From NCBI GenBank assembly GCA_934646115.1, contig CAKUEM010000044.1:1-15098 (forward strand): 15,098 bases of DNA, given 5' to 3'. The position numbers were made by a program, and so were the translations under genes. Position 1 is the stretch's first letter, and each line of letters begins with the position of its first letter. Source of the DNA: an uncultured Oscillospiraceae bacterium (GTDB lineage: Bacteria > Bacillota > Clostridia > Oscillospirales > JAAYXM01). Shown piece after piece: positions 1 to 6,486 of this stretch. The notes beneath the pieces are model-generated. The model was given only the letters and a program-made list of their open reading frames with translations, was not told the DNA's origin and searched no databases.

Positions 1-75
1 TACGAATGTAACGATTTCCGGGCGGTAATTGCGCCTGTGGCAACTGATTATGAGAAAAAAGGACAAAAAACATGA
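1..75 (+). CDS. C-terminal end of an unidentified upstream gene (partial)
   Basis: Frame 1 is open from the first base to a TGA at 73-75 and encodes 24 residues ending in DYEKKGQKT. The other two forward frames hit stops within the first 30 bases. The TGA overlaps the queA start codon as ATGA (72-75), the usual sign of translational coupling in an operon, which is the main reason to believe this tail is real. The fragment is too short to assign to a family. In Clostridia the gene before queA is often a ruv or sporulation gene, but nothing here proves that. Confidence 0.45.
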   Translation, partial: YECNDFRAVIAPVATDYEKKGQKT

Positions 76-1091
76 AAAAAACTGATTTTACATTTGATCT
101 TCCGGAGGAATTGATCGCGCAGACGCCGCTTGAGCAGCGCGACGCGTCGCGACTCCTCGTTTTGGATAAGACGAGCGGGGCGATGGAGCATCGCCATTTT
201 TCCGAGCTTTCCTCGCTCTTGCGCGCGGGTGATTGCCTGGTGATGAACGATTCACGCGTGCTGCCTGCGCGCCTGATCGGAACGCGGGAGACCGGGGGCG
301 CGGTCGAGGTGCTGCTGCTGCGCGATCTGGGCGGCGGCGTTTGGGAATGCATGACGCGCCCGGGCAAGAAAACGCGCGCGGGAACGAAGCTCAGCTTTGG
401 CAATGGACTTTTGACCGCGACAGTCTTGCGCGAGGTGGAGGGCAACCGGGAAATTCAGTTCCATTATGACGGGATCTTTCTTGAACTGCTCGAGCAGCTG
501 GGACAAATGCCGCTGCCGCCGTATATTCATGAGCAGCTCGAGGACCCCGAGCGATATCAAACGGTATATTCGCGCGTGGTCGGCTCCGCCGCCGCGCCGA
601 CTGCGGGGCTGCATTTTACCGAGGCGCTGCTGAATACGCTGCGCGAGAACGGCGTTCATACGGCGTTTGTTACGCTGCATGTCGGGCTGGGGACGTTCCG
701 CCCGGTAAAAACCGATCAAATTGAAGACCATAAAATGCACAGTGAATTTTTCATGATCCCGGACGAAACGATCCGAACGATCGAGCAAACGCGCGCGGCG
801 GGCGGGCGCATCATCGCCGTGGGAACGACCTCGTGCCGCACGCTGGAATCTGCGACGGACGCGGACGGAAACTTCATCCGCAAAAGCGGCTGGACGGATA
901 TTTTTATCTATCCGGGGTATCGGTTTCATATATTAGACGCGCTCATTACAAATTTTCACCTGCCGGAAAGCACGCTGATCATGCTGGTTTCCGCGCTTGC
1001 CGGGCGGGAACACACGCTTGCCGCATACCGCGAGGCGGTGGAGAAGCGATACCGATTCTTCAGCTTCGGTGACGCGATGTTTATTCGATAA
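72..1091 (+). CDS. queA: S-adenosylmethionine:tRNA ribosyltransferase-isomerase QueA
   Basis: QueA transfers and isomerises the ribosyl part of S-adenosylmethionine onto preQ1-modified tRNA to give epoxyqueuosine, the penultimate step of queuosine synthesis in the cytoplasm. The 339-residue product has the normal length. Family signatures are in order: FDLPEELIAQTP at the N terminus, LEDPERYQTVYSR near 156-168, GSAAAPTAGLHFT from residue 171, FVTLHVGLGTFRPV, GGRIIAVGTTSCRTLES, and the C-terminal TNFHLPESTLIMLVSA. The ATG at 72 follows an AAAGGA (58-63) by 8 nt and overlaps the stop of the preceding frame. A strong terminator follows directly. Its pathway partner tgt lies 3 kb downstream, separated from it by a copper operon. 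The identification is essentially certain. Confidence 0.97.
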   Translation: MKKTDFTFDLPEELIAQTPLEQRDASRLLVLDKTSGAMEHRHFSELSSLLRAGDCLVMNDSRVLPARLIGTRETGGAVEVLLLRDLGGGVWECMTRPGKKTRAGTKLSFGNGLLTATVLREVEGNREIQFHYDGIFLELLEQLGQMPLPPYIHEQLEDPERYQTVYSRVVGSAAAPTAGLHFTEALLNTLRENGVHTAFVTLHVGLGTFRPVKTDQIEDHKMHSEFFMIPDETIRTIEQTRAAGGRIIAVGTTSCRTLESATDADGNFIRKSGWTDIFIYPGYRFHILDALITNFHLPESTLIMLVSALAGREHTLAAYREAVEKRYRFFSFGDAMFIR

Positions 1092-1094
1092 CCG

Positions 1095-1129
1095 ATCTCT
1101 CAAAGGGATGTCCCTTTGAGAGATTTTTT
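1095..1129 (+). terminator. Rho-independent terminator after queA
   Basis: A perfect inverted repeat (ATCTCTCAAAGGGA at 1095-1108 and its complement at 1111-1124) is followed by a T run at 1124-1129. It starts 3 nt after the queA stop codon. It separates the queA transcript from the copper promoter that begins 11 nt later. Confidence 0.93.
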
Positions 1130-1139
1130 ATTGTGCGGC

Positions 1140-1168
1140 TTGACATATACCCCCGTGGGGTATATAAT
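1140..1168 (+). promoter_or_regulatory. Consensus sigma-A promoter of the copper operon
   Basis: A perfect -35 box TTGACA (1140-1145) and a perfect -10 box TATAAT (1163-1168) are separated by exactly 17 nt. Transcription should begin near 1175. The whole spacer is occupied by one CsoR-like operator, and a second operator covers the expected start point. The promoter is thus strong in itself and should be silent only under repression. Confidence 0.9.
1147..1163 (+). promoter_or_regulatory. CsoR operator 1 (promoter spacer)
   Basis: The 17-bp site ATACCCCCGTGGGGTAT lies between the -35 and -10 boxes. Its arms extend to TATACCCC/GGGGTATA (1146-1164) around a 3-nt centre. It has the A/T-flanked C-run and G-run layout of known CsoR operators such as the Bacillus subtilis copZA site. 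A bound repressor here would block RNA polymerase. Confidence 0.85.
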
Positions 1169-1172
1169 CAAA

Positions 1173-1189
1173 ATACCCTATAGGGGTAT
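1173..1189 (+). promoter_or_regulatory. CsoR operator 2 (transcription start)
   Basis: The site ATACCCTATAGGGGTAT is a near-palindrome very close to the classical B. subtilis CsoR operator. Its centre is 26 bp (about 2.5 helical turns) from the centre of operator 1, and it covers the predicted transcription start. Two tandem sites suggest tight or cooperative repression; that part is inference. Confidence 0.85.
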
Positions 1190-1211
1190 AATGATCGCGA
1201 GGTGAAGCATT

Positions 1212-1520
1212 ATGGAGCATACCGGAGGGTCGTGCCGCTGTCATGATAAAAAGCTGCGCGGCGAAGAAGAAAAACGGCGGCTGCTCAACCGCTTGCGCCG
1301 CATCGAGGGGCAGATACGGGGTATTTCGGGCATGGTGGAAAAGGACGTGTATTGCACGGATATTCTGGTGCAGTCTGCGGCCGCGGCGGCGGCGATCAAG
1401 GCGTTTGAGCGCGATCTGCTCGCCGAGCATATCCGGAGCTGCGTGGCGGAGGATATCCGCGCGGGTCGTGACGAGATCATTGATGAACTGGTGGAAACGC
1501 TGCAAAAACTGATGAAATAA
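1212..1520 (+). CDS. csoR: Copper-sensing transcriptional repressor CsoR
   Basis: CsoR is a small all-helical repressor (DUF156 family) that leaves its operator when it binds Cu(I). The 102-residue product shows the family core LLNRLRRIEGQIRGISGMVE (about 24-43) and the copper ligands in the Cys-His-Cys pattern: C48 in VYCTDIL, H73 in AEHIRSC and C77. This set points to copper rather than the formaldehyde (FrmR), nickel (RcnR) or persulfide (CstR) branches. The N terminus carries an extra CRCH motif (C8, C10, H11) that might also touch metal. The ATG at 1212 is 6 nt after GAGGTGA (1199-1205). The gene is first in its operon, 45 nt from copA, under two CsoR-type operators, so it should be autoregulated. 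Confidence 0.95.
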   Translation: MEHTGGSCRCHDKKLRGEEEKRRLLNRLRRIEGQIRGISGMVEKDVYCTDILVQSAAAAAAIKAFERDLLAEHIRSCVAEDIRAGRDEIIDELVETLQKLMK

Positions 1521-1550
1521 AAGCACGGACGTGGGAAAGAATAGCAGCAA

Positions 1551-1556
1551 GGGAGG
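1551..1556 (+). promoter_or_regulatory. Ribosome binding site deciding the copA start
   Basis: GGGAGG lies 3 nt before an ATG at 1560 and 9 nt before a second in-frame ATG at 1566. The spacing favours the second ATG, which removes only two residues from the N terminus. Confidence 0.7.
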
Positions 1557-1565
1557 TCGATGCAA

Positions 1566-4049
1566 ATGCAGCAATATCATATCACCGGCATGAGCTGCGC
1601 CGCATGCAGCAGCCGGGTGGAAAAGGCGGTATCCAAGCTGCCGGGCGTGACCGCGTGTTCCGTGAATCTGCTGACGCATTCCATGCGCGTGGAAGGCAGC
1701 GCCAAGGATGCGGAAATCATTGCGGCGGTTGAACATGCAGGCTATGGCGCATCATCGGACGCGCCGGGAAACGCCGCGCCGCAGCAGAGCGATGACGCGT
1801 CCTCGCGCGAGAATGAACAGGAGCAGCGCACACTTTGGGTGCGACTGCTCGCGTCGCTTGTGTTTTTGCTGGCGCTGATGGCAATTTCGATGGGACATCT
1901 GATGTGGGGCTGGCCGCTGCCCGCGTTTCTCGCGGAAAATCATGTGGCGATGGGGCTTTTGCAGCTGCTTCTCGCAGGGGCGGTCATGGTGATCAACCAG
2001 CGCTTTTTTATCAGCGGCTTTCGAGGGCTTGTGCATCGCGCGCCCAATATGGACACGCTCGTTGCGCTCGGCGCTGCCGCCGCGTTTCTTTACAGCACGG
2101 TCGCGCTGTTTTCCATGACCGGCGCGCAGCTGCGTGGAGATACAGACGCGGTCATGCATGCGATGCATGAATTTTATTTTGAATCCGCCGCGATGATTTT
2201 AACGCTCATCACGGTCGGAAAGCTTCTGGAAGCGCGCTCGAAGGGGAAAACGACCGATGCGCTGCGCGGACTCATGCAGCTTGCGCCCAAAACCGCAACT
2301 GTGCTGCGCGATGGCGCGGAGGTTACGGTCGCGATCGACGCGGTGCGCCGCGGCGATCAGTTTGTGGTCCGCCCGGGCGAGAGCATCCCGGTCGACGGCG
2401 TGGTGCTGGAGGGCGCAAGCGCGGTCAATGAATCCGCATTGACCGGCGAGAGCATTCCGGTTGATAAAGCGCCGGGTGATGCGGTTTCTGCCGCAACGCT
2501 CAATCAATCCGGGTTTCTGCGCTGCGAGGCGACGCGCGTCGGCGAGGACACGACGCTTTCGCAAATTATCCGCATGGTGAGCGACGCAGCCGCCACCAAG
2601 GCGCCGATCGCCAAGGCAGCAGATCGCGTGTCGGGGGTATTTGTTCCGGTCGTGCTGGCGATCGCCGCGGTCACGCTGATCGTGTGGCTCGCCGTGGGGC
2701 GCCCGGTCGGTTTTGCGCTTGCGCGGGCGATCTCCGTGCTTGTGATCAGCTGCCCCTGCGCGCTCGGCCTTGCGACCCCGGTCGCGATCATGGTCGGCAA
2801 CGGTGTAGGCGCAAAAAACGGCATTCTCTTTAAAAATGCGCAGGCGCTGGAGGAAGCGGGAAAAGTCGCGGTCGTTGCGCTTGACAAGACCGGAACGATC
2901 ACCTCGGGCGAGCCGCGCGTGACCGATATTTTGCCTGCGTGGCAGATTCCTGAAAATGAGCTGCTGCAATGTGCCGCCGCGCTGGAGGCAAAGAGCGAGC
3001 ATCCGCTTGCGCGCGCGGTCATGCAATGCGTTGCGCAGCGCGGGATTTCCCCGCAGCAGGCGGCGGAATTTGCGGCGCATCCGGGCGGCGGCGTTTCGGC
3101 GCAGCTTGCGGGGCAGGCGCTGTATGGCGGGAATCTTTCGTTTGTGCGCGAGCATGCAACGCTTCCGGCAGAGGCGGATGCGCAGTATGAACGCCTGGCA
3201 AAGGCGGGGAAAACGCCGCTGTTCTTCGTGCGCGGCGCGGAATTTCTGGGCATTATCGCCGTTGCAGACACGGTGCGTGAAGGCAGCATTGACGCGGTCA
3301 AAGCGTTGCGCCGCATGGGGATTCGCGTTGTGATGATCACCGGGGACAATGCGCGCACCGCGCAGGCGATCGCGAATACGGTCGGCGTGGACGACGTGAT
3401 CGCGGGCGTGCTGCCGGACGGCAAGGAGCAGGCGGTGCGGTCGCTCAAGCAGCATGGGCGGGTCGCTATGGTGGGCGACGGGATCAACGATGCGCCTGCC
3501 CTGACCTGTGCGGATACCGGCATCGCCATCGGCGCGGGGACGGATGTGGCGATCGACGCGGCGGATGTGGTGCTGATGAAAAGCAGCCTGTCCGACGTGC
3601 CTGCCGCCATTCGGCTGAGCCGCGCCACGCTGCGCAATATTCGCGAGAATCTGTTTTGGGCGTTTATTTATAACGTGATCGGAATTCCGCTTGCGGCGGG
3701 CGTATTTATCCCGATACTCGGCTGGCAGCTCAACCCGATGTTCGGCGCGGCGGCGATGAGTCTTTCGAGCGTTTGCGTTGTGACAAACGCGCTGCGCCTG
3801 AATGTTACAAAGCTTTATCGAAATAAGGAGGAACACACGATGAAAAAGACGCTGCATATTGAAGGAATGATGTGCGGACACTGCGAGGCGCGGGTCAAGA
3901 AGGCGCTTGAGGCGCTGCCGCAGGTGCAGGAGGCGCAGGTCAGCCATGAGACCGGGCGCGCGGTCGTTACGCTCGCGTCTGAGATCTCAGACGATGCGCT
4001 GAAGAGCGCGGTGGAAGCGCAGGATTATTCGGTGCGCGCGATCGACTGA
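1566..4049 (+). CDS. copA: Cu(I)-exporting P1B-type ATPase CopA with C-terminal CopZ-like domain
   Basis: CopA pumps Cu(I) out of the cell across the membrane using ATP. Numbering from ATG 1566 (827 residues), one N-terminal heavy-metal domain has GMSCAAC (C11, C14). Membrane helices begin near residue 90. The phosphatase-loop TGE is at 293-295, the membrane CPC motif at 396-398, the phosphorylation site DKTGT at D440, the HP motif at 479-480 and GDGIND at 637-642. YN in helix 7 and MSLSS in helix 8 fit the Cu(I) (P1B-1) subgroup. Unusually, the frame does not stop after the last helix but continues through RNKEEHT into a second complete heavy-metal domain (GMMCGHC, C770 and C773). That domain has its own ribosome binding site and ATG. 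The gene is cotranscribed with csoR and should be copper-induced. Confidence 0.95.
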   Translation: MQQYHITGMSCAACSSRVEKAVSKLPGVTACSVNLLTHSMRVEGSAKDAEIIAAVEHAGYGASSDAPGNAAPQQSDDASSRENEQEQRTLWVRLLASLVFLLALMAISMGHLMWGWPLPAFLAENHVAMGLLQLLLAGAVMVINQRFFISGFRGLVHRAPNMDTLVALGAAAAFLYSTVALFSMTGAQLRGDTDAVMHAMHEFYFESAAMILTLITVGKLLEARSKGKTTDALRGLMQLAPKTATVLRDGAEVTVAIDAVRRGDQFVVRPGESIPVDGVVLEGASAVNESALTGESIPVDKAPGDAVSAATLNQSGFLRCEATRVGEDTTLSQIIRMVSDAAATKAPIAKAADRVSGVFVPVVLAIAAVTLIVWLAVGRPVGFALARAISVLVISCPCALGLATPVAIMVGNGVGAKNGILFKNAQALEEAGKVAVVALDKTGTITSGEPRVTDILPAWQIPENELLQCAAALEAKSEHPLARAVMQCVAQRGISPQQAAEFAAHPGGGVSAQLAGQALYGGNLSFVREHATLPAEADAQYERLAKAGKTPLFFVRGAEFLGIIAVADTVREGSIDAVKALRRMGIRVVMITGDNARTAQAIANTVGVDDVIAGVLPDGKEQAVRSLKQHGRVAMVGDGINDAPALTCADTGIAIGAGTDVAIDAADVVLMKSSLSDVPAAIRLSRATLRNIRENLFWAFIYNVIGIPLAAGVFIPILGWQLNPMFGAAAMSLSSVCVVTNALRLNVTKLYRNKEEHTMKKTLHIEGMMCGHCEARVKKALEALPQVQEAQVSHETGRAVVTLASEISDDALKSAVEAQDYSVRAID
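3825..3831 (+). promoter_or_regulatory. Internal ribosome binding site for CopZ inside copA
   Basis: AAGGAGG, a full Shine-Dalgarno match, sits 8 nt before the in-frame ATG at 3840. It lies within the copA frame just after the last membrane helix. A TAA at 3824-3826 overlaps it one frame off, where a stand-alone copA would be expected to stop. Confidence 0.8.
3840..4049 (+). CDS. copZ: Copper chaperone CopZ (nested in frame in the 3' end of copA)
   Basis: From ATG 3840 the same frame encodes 69 residues, the normal length of a free CopZ chaperone, beginning MKKTLHIEGMMCGHCEARV. The MxCxxC copper site is at C12 and C15 of this product. CopZ carries Cu(I) in the cytosol and hands it to CopA or CsoR. 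The full Shine-Dalgarno 8 nt upstream indicates that a free chaperone is made, while read-through from copA would also give the domain tethered to the pump. No stop codon separates the two. Either this is a true dual product, or one base has been lost or gained near 3824 and CopZ is simply the next gene. The domain identity is certain; its status as a separate protein is inferred. Confidence 0.72.
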   Translation: MKKTLHIEGMMCGHCEARVKKALEALPQVQEAQVSHETGRAVVTLASEISDDALKSAVEAQDYSVRAID

Positions 4050-4054
4050 ATCGG

Positions 4055-4083
4055 TTGACTTTTGCGCGAAATATCGATATAAT
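4055..4083 (+). promoter_or_regulatory. Sigma-A promoter of tgt
   Basis: TTGACT (4055-4060) and TATAAT (4078-4083) are separated by exactly 17 nt. The start point should be near 4090, about 50 nt before the tgt ATG and exactly where a leader hairpin begins. The promoter lies 6 nt after the copA stop, so tgt need not depend on the copper promoter. Confidence 0.87.
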
Positions 4084-4090
4084 AAAAGGC

Positions 4091-4128
4091 GCGGTGCTGA
4101 GGCATGCTCTCAACACCGCATGCTTTTT
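4091..4128 (+). terminator. Hairpin with T run between copA and tgt (terminator or leader structure)
   Basis: GCGGTGCTGAG (4091-4101) pairs with CTCAACACCGC (4109-4119) with a single mismatch and a 7-nt loop, followed after 4 nt by TTTTT (4124-4128). It can end the copper transcript. It also lies downstream of the tgt promoter, so it would form the very 5' end of the tgt mRNA, just before the GAGGTGA ribosome binding site (4130-4135 core). It may act as a terminator, attenuator or stabilising 5' stem; the sequence does not decide. Confidence 0.65.
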
Positions 4129-4139
4129 GAGGTGATGCT

Positions 4140-5273
4140 ATGTTTCGGTTACATTTTACGGAGGGGAGCGCGCGGCGCGGCGAATTTCATACGCCGCATG
4201 GCGTGATCCAGACCCCGGTTTTTATGAATGTCGGCACGCAGGCGGCGATCAAGGGTGCGCTGGAGGCGGAGGATCTGCGCGAGATCCGGTGCCAGGTCGA
4301 GCTGTCTAACACCTACCATCTGCATCTTCGCCCGGGTGAGGACGTGGTGCGCGCGCTGGGTGGTCTGCATCGTTTTATGGACTGGAACGGCCCAATTTTA
4401 ACAGACAGCGGCGGATTTCAGGTTTTTTCGCTTTCCGGGCTGCGCAAGATCAGCGAGGAGGGCGTGACGTTCGCGTCACACATTGACGGGCGGCGCATTT
4501 TTATGGGCCCGGAGGAGTCGATGCGCGTGCAGTCTGCGCTCGGCTCAGACATTGCGATGGCGTTTGATGAGTGCATTGAAAATCCGTCGCCGCGCGAGTA
4601 TGTTCTGCAATCCTGCGCGAGGACGACGCGCTGGCTTGCGCGCTGCAAGGCGGAGCTTTCCCGCCTGAATGCGCAGCCGGATGCGGTCAATCCCGGGCAG
4701 GTGCTGTTTGGCATCAACCAGGGCGGTACCTATGAGGATATCCGCGTGGCGCACATGAAGGAGATCGCGGCGCTCGATTTGCCGGGCTATGCGATCGGCG
4801 GGCTTGCCGTGGGCGAAAGCACGGAGGAGATGTATCGGATCATCGAGGCGGTCGAGCCGCACATGCCAAAGGATCGCCCGCGTTATCTGATGGGCGTGGG
4901 CACGCCGAGCAATATCATCGAGGGAGTTGCCCGCGGGATCGATTTCTTCGATTGCGTGATGCCGGCGCGCAACGCGCGGCACGGGCATTTGTATACCTGG
5001 AGCGCCGGGACGATCAATATCAAAAACGAAAAATTCAAGCTGGATGATTCGCCAATCGATCCGCTTTGCGATTGCCCGACCTGCAAGCGCCATTCGCGCG
5101 CGTATTTGCGCCATTTATTCAAGGCGGATGAGATGCTTGCCATGCGGCTTGCCGTGCGGCATAATTTATATTTTTATAATTCGCTGCTCGCTAAGATCCG
5201 CGCGGCGCTCGATGCTGGGAATTTTGCGGAGTTTCGCGCGCAGTGGTCCGGCGCGGTGGATCGACGCGCTTAG
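4140..5273 (+). CDS. tgt: tRNA-guanine transglycosylase Tgt
   Basis: Tgt exchanges guanine-34 of tRNAs with GUN anticodons for preQ1, the step before QueA. The 377-residue product has the usual bacterial length. DSGGFQVFSL carries the base-binding aspartate D89. GINQGG holds Q194, followed by the GGLAVGE loop at 220-226. The nucleophile is D271 in FDCVMPARNARHG. The zinc site is C310, C312, C315 and H341 (CxCxxC, then 26 residues to His). The ATG at 4140 follows GAGGTGA by 4 nt; a promoter of its own lies just upstream. In many Clostridia tgt follows queA directly and precedes yajC. Here yajC still follows, but the copper operon interrupts queA-tgt. Confidence 0.97.
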   Translation: MFRLHFTEGSARRGEFHTPHGVIQTPVFMNVGTQAAIKGALEAEDLREIRCQVELSNTYHLHLRPGEDVVRALGGLHRFMDWNGPILTDSGGFQVFSLSGLRKISEEGVTFASHIDGRRIFMGPEESMRVQSALGSDIAMAFDECIENPSPREYVLQSCARTTRWLARCKAELSRLNAQPDAVNPGQVLFGINQGGTYEDIRVAHMKEIAALDLPGYAIGGLAVGESTEEMYRIIEAVEPHMPKDRPRYLMGVGTPSNIIEGVARGIDFFDCVMPARNARHGHLYTWSAGTINIKNEKFKLDDSPIDPLCDCPTCKRHSRAYLRHLFKADEMLAMRLAVRHNLYFYNSLLAKIRAALDAGNFAEFRAQWSGAVDRRA

Positions 5274-5299
5274 TTTTTAGAAAAATATGAAAATTTTAC

Positions 5300-5328
5300 T
5301 TGTAATTCCGCTGTTTATAGGGTATGAT
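5300..5328 (+). promoter_or_regulatory. Probable promoter of yajC and the SCIFF genes
   Basis: TTGTAA (5300-5305) and TATGAT (5323-5328) are 17 nt apart, in an AT-rich gap of 88 nt between tgt and yajC. No terminator is visible between tgt and yajC, so read-through from tgt is also possible. Confidence 0.6.
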
Positions 5329-5361
5329 ATGTATTGAATATGATTTGGAGGTAAACGTGTT

Positions 5362-5748
5362 ATGACAACATTTCTGTTCTTAGCGGGCGAAGAAGCGGCG
5401 CAGAGCGGCTCTATGGGGACACTGCTTTCGATTCTTCCGATCGTGCTGATTTTTGTTGTGTTTTATTTCTTCCTGATCCGTCCGGAAAAGAAGCGCAAAA
5501 AAGAGATCACCAATATGCGTGACAGCCTGAAGGTGGGCGACACGATCACAACGATCGGCGGAATCGTTGGGAAAATTACAAATGTGAACGAGAAAGAGGA
5601 TCTGATCACCATCGAGACCGGCGCGGACAAGACCAAGCTGCGCATCACGCGCTGGGCGATCGGTACGAAAGAGGACAAGGGCGAGGAGAAGGCGAAGGAT
5701 GAAAAAAAGACCTCTGCCGAGCCGGCGTTTGAGGAAAAGGACGACTAA
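5362..5748 (+). CDS. yajC: Sec translocase accessory subunit YajC
   Basis: YajC is a small single-span membrane protein that associates with SecDF-YidC in protein export. The 128-residue product has a short N terminus, one hydrophobic helix (about 20-40), the family motif LIRPEKKRKKE right after it, and the conserved LKVGDTITTIGGIVGKI stretch. It ends in a long lysine- and glutamate-rich tail, common in Firmicute members. GGAGGT (5347-5352) is 9 nt before the ATG. The position after tgt is the standard gene order. secD and secF, often the next genes, are replaced here by the TIGR04086-SCIFF cluster. Confidence 0.93.
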   Translation: MTTFLFLAGEEAAQSGSMGTLLSILPIVLIFVVFYFFLIRPEKKRKKEITNMRDSLKVGDTITTIGGIVGKITNVNEKEDLITIETGADKTKLRITRWAIGTKEDKGEEKAKDEKKTSAEPAFEEKDD

Positions 5749-5833
5749 GCTTTTTGTCATGAAAGAGCGCATCCCTGAATAGATATGAAATGACCTGAAT
5801 TTGCGGGTCATCATGCGAGAAGGGGATGGTCTC

Positions 5834-6247
5834 TTGAGAAAAGCAGAAGAAAAACGTTTTAGCGGTGCGCAGTCGCCGGTTGCTTTCATTACAAGCGGGC
5901 TGTTTGGGCTTCTGCTTTGTGTGATGCTGTTGTTTCTTGCGGCGTTTTTGCTGGAAAAAGAGTTGCTACCCGAGCAGATGGAGGCGTTTTTGCCCGCCGT
6001 TTCGATGTGCATCGCATCGTTTGTTTCTGCGCGCATGACGGTGAAGGCGCTTGGGCGCGCGTTGATCACAAGCTTGACGCAAGGGCTGTGCAATCTTGCG
6101 CTTTGCTACGTGACCGGGGCGGTTGTTTTTATGCGCATTGTTCCGACCACGTGGGACGTTTATACATTTCTTGCCTGTATGGCAGGCGCGTTGCTGGGCG
6201 GGTTGATTTCCGCCGGGGTGCGACCGCGCCGCCATAAAATAAAATAA
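5834..6247 (+). CDS. Four-helix membrane protein, TIGR04086-like
   Basis: This small integral membrane protein (137 residues from the chosen start) has four predicted helices, at roughly 12-35, 45-65, 70-95 and 104-128, and a basic tail RPRRHKIK. Size, topology and position between yajC and the SCIFF precursor match TIGR04086, a family of unknown function that I recall as a common neighbour of SCIFF genes in Clostridia. The start is uncertain. TTG 5834 has AAGGGGA (5820-5826) 7 nt upstream and gives the most family-like length. ATG 5813 is in frame but lacks a good ribosome binding site. A role in export or immunity for the peptide is a guess from context only. Confidence 0.8.
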   Translation: MRKAEEKRFSGAQSPVAFITSGLFGLLLCVMLLFLAAFLLEKELLPEQMEAFLPAVSMCIASFVSARMTVKALGRALITSLTQGLCNLALCYVTGAVVFMRIVPTTWDVYTFLACMAGALLGGLISAGVRPRRHKIK

Positions 6248-6271
6248 CCAATACCAAAGGAGAATACGATC

Positions 6272-6415
6272 ATGACTCATGTTAAGACCATCAATTCTGC
6301 TGTTTTAAAGAAGAGCGCGGCGCACGGCGGCTGCGGCGAGTGCCAGACCTCTTGCCAGTCTGCTTGCAAGACCTCCTGCACGGTCGCAAACCAGAAATGT
6401 GAGAACAGAAAGTAA
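6272..6415 (+). CDS. scfA: SCIFF ranthipeptide precursor (six cysteines in forty-five)
   Basis: This 47-residue ribosomal peptide is the substrate of the adjacent radical SAM maturase. It begins MTHVKTINSAVLKK, a leader region, and ends in a cysteine-rich core GGCGECQTSCQSACKTSC followed by TVANQKCENRK. The six cysteines are C21, C24, C28, C32, C36 and C43. Core and Cys spacing match the highly conserved SCIFF family found across Clostridia. The maturase forms thioether links from Cys to nearby residues, with Thr a usual acceptor. AAAGGAG (6256-6262) lies 9 nt before the ATG. The gene starts 24 nt after the membrane protein gene and is followed by a hairpin before scfB. The family's function is not settled; signalling or quorum-type roles have been reported for related ranthipeptides. 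Confidence 0.95.
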   Translation: MTHVKTINSAVLKKSAAHGGCGECQTSCQSACKTSCTVANQKCENRK

Positions 6416-6435
6416 ATTTTAGCATGCAGAAAAAC

Positions 6436-6470
6436 GACGGGTTGCCGTTTCGGTGATCCGTCTTATTCTT
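6436..6470 (+). terminator. Intercistronic hairpin between scfA and scfB (probable attenuator)
   Basis: GACGGGTTGCC (6436-6446) pairs with GGTGATCCGTC (6452-6462), 11 pairs including three G-U, around a 5-nt loop. A T-rich but interrupted tract TTATTCTT (6463-6470) follows. It looks like a weak terminator or a 3' stabiliser of the scfA message, which would yield more precursor than maturase. Confidence 0.6.
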
Positions 6471-6486
6471 GTTAGTGGGGTTTGTT

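Noticed and set aside
2199..3947. Long open frame on the minus strand opposite copA (about 580 codons)
   Set aside because: It is rich in Arg, His and Ala with no recognisable domain, and exists because the GC-rich copA codons leave few stops on the opposite strand. copA itself has every catalytic motif.
4084..4139. preQ1 riboswitch before tgt
   Set aside because: The short leader is filled by a simple hairpin and no conserved preQ1 aptamer pattern is seen. tgt uses preQ1, so the idea was considered.
5754..5786. Separate promoter before the TIGR04086-like gene
   Set aside because: TTGTCA is present, but the best -10 candidate TAGATA is 20 nt away, too far for normal spacing.
5790..5811. Small inverted repeat ATGACC/GGTCAT before the TIGR04086-like gene
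   Set aside because: The stem has only six pairs and no T run, so it is too weak to call as a regulatory structure.
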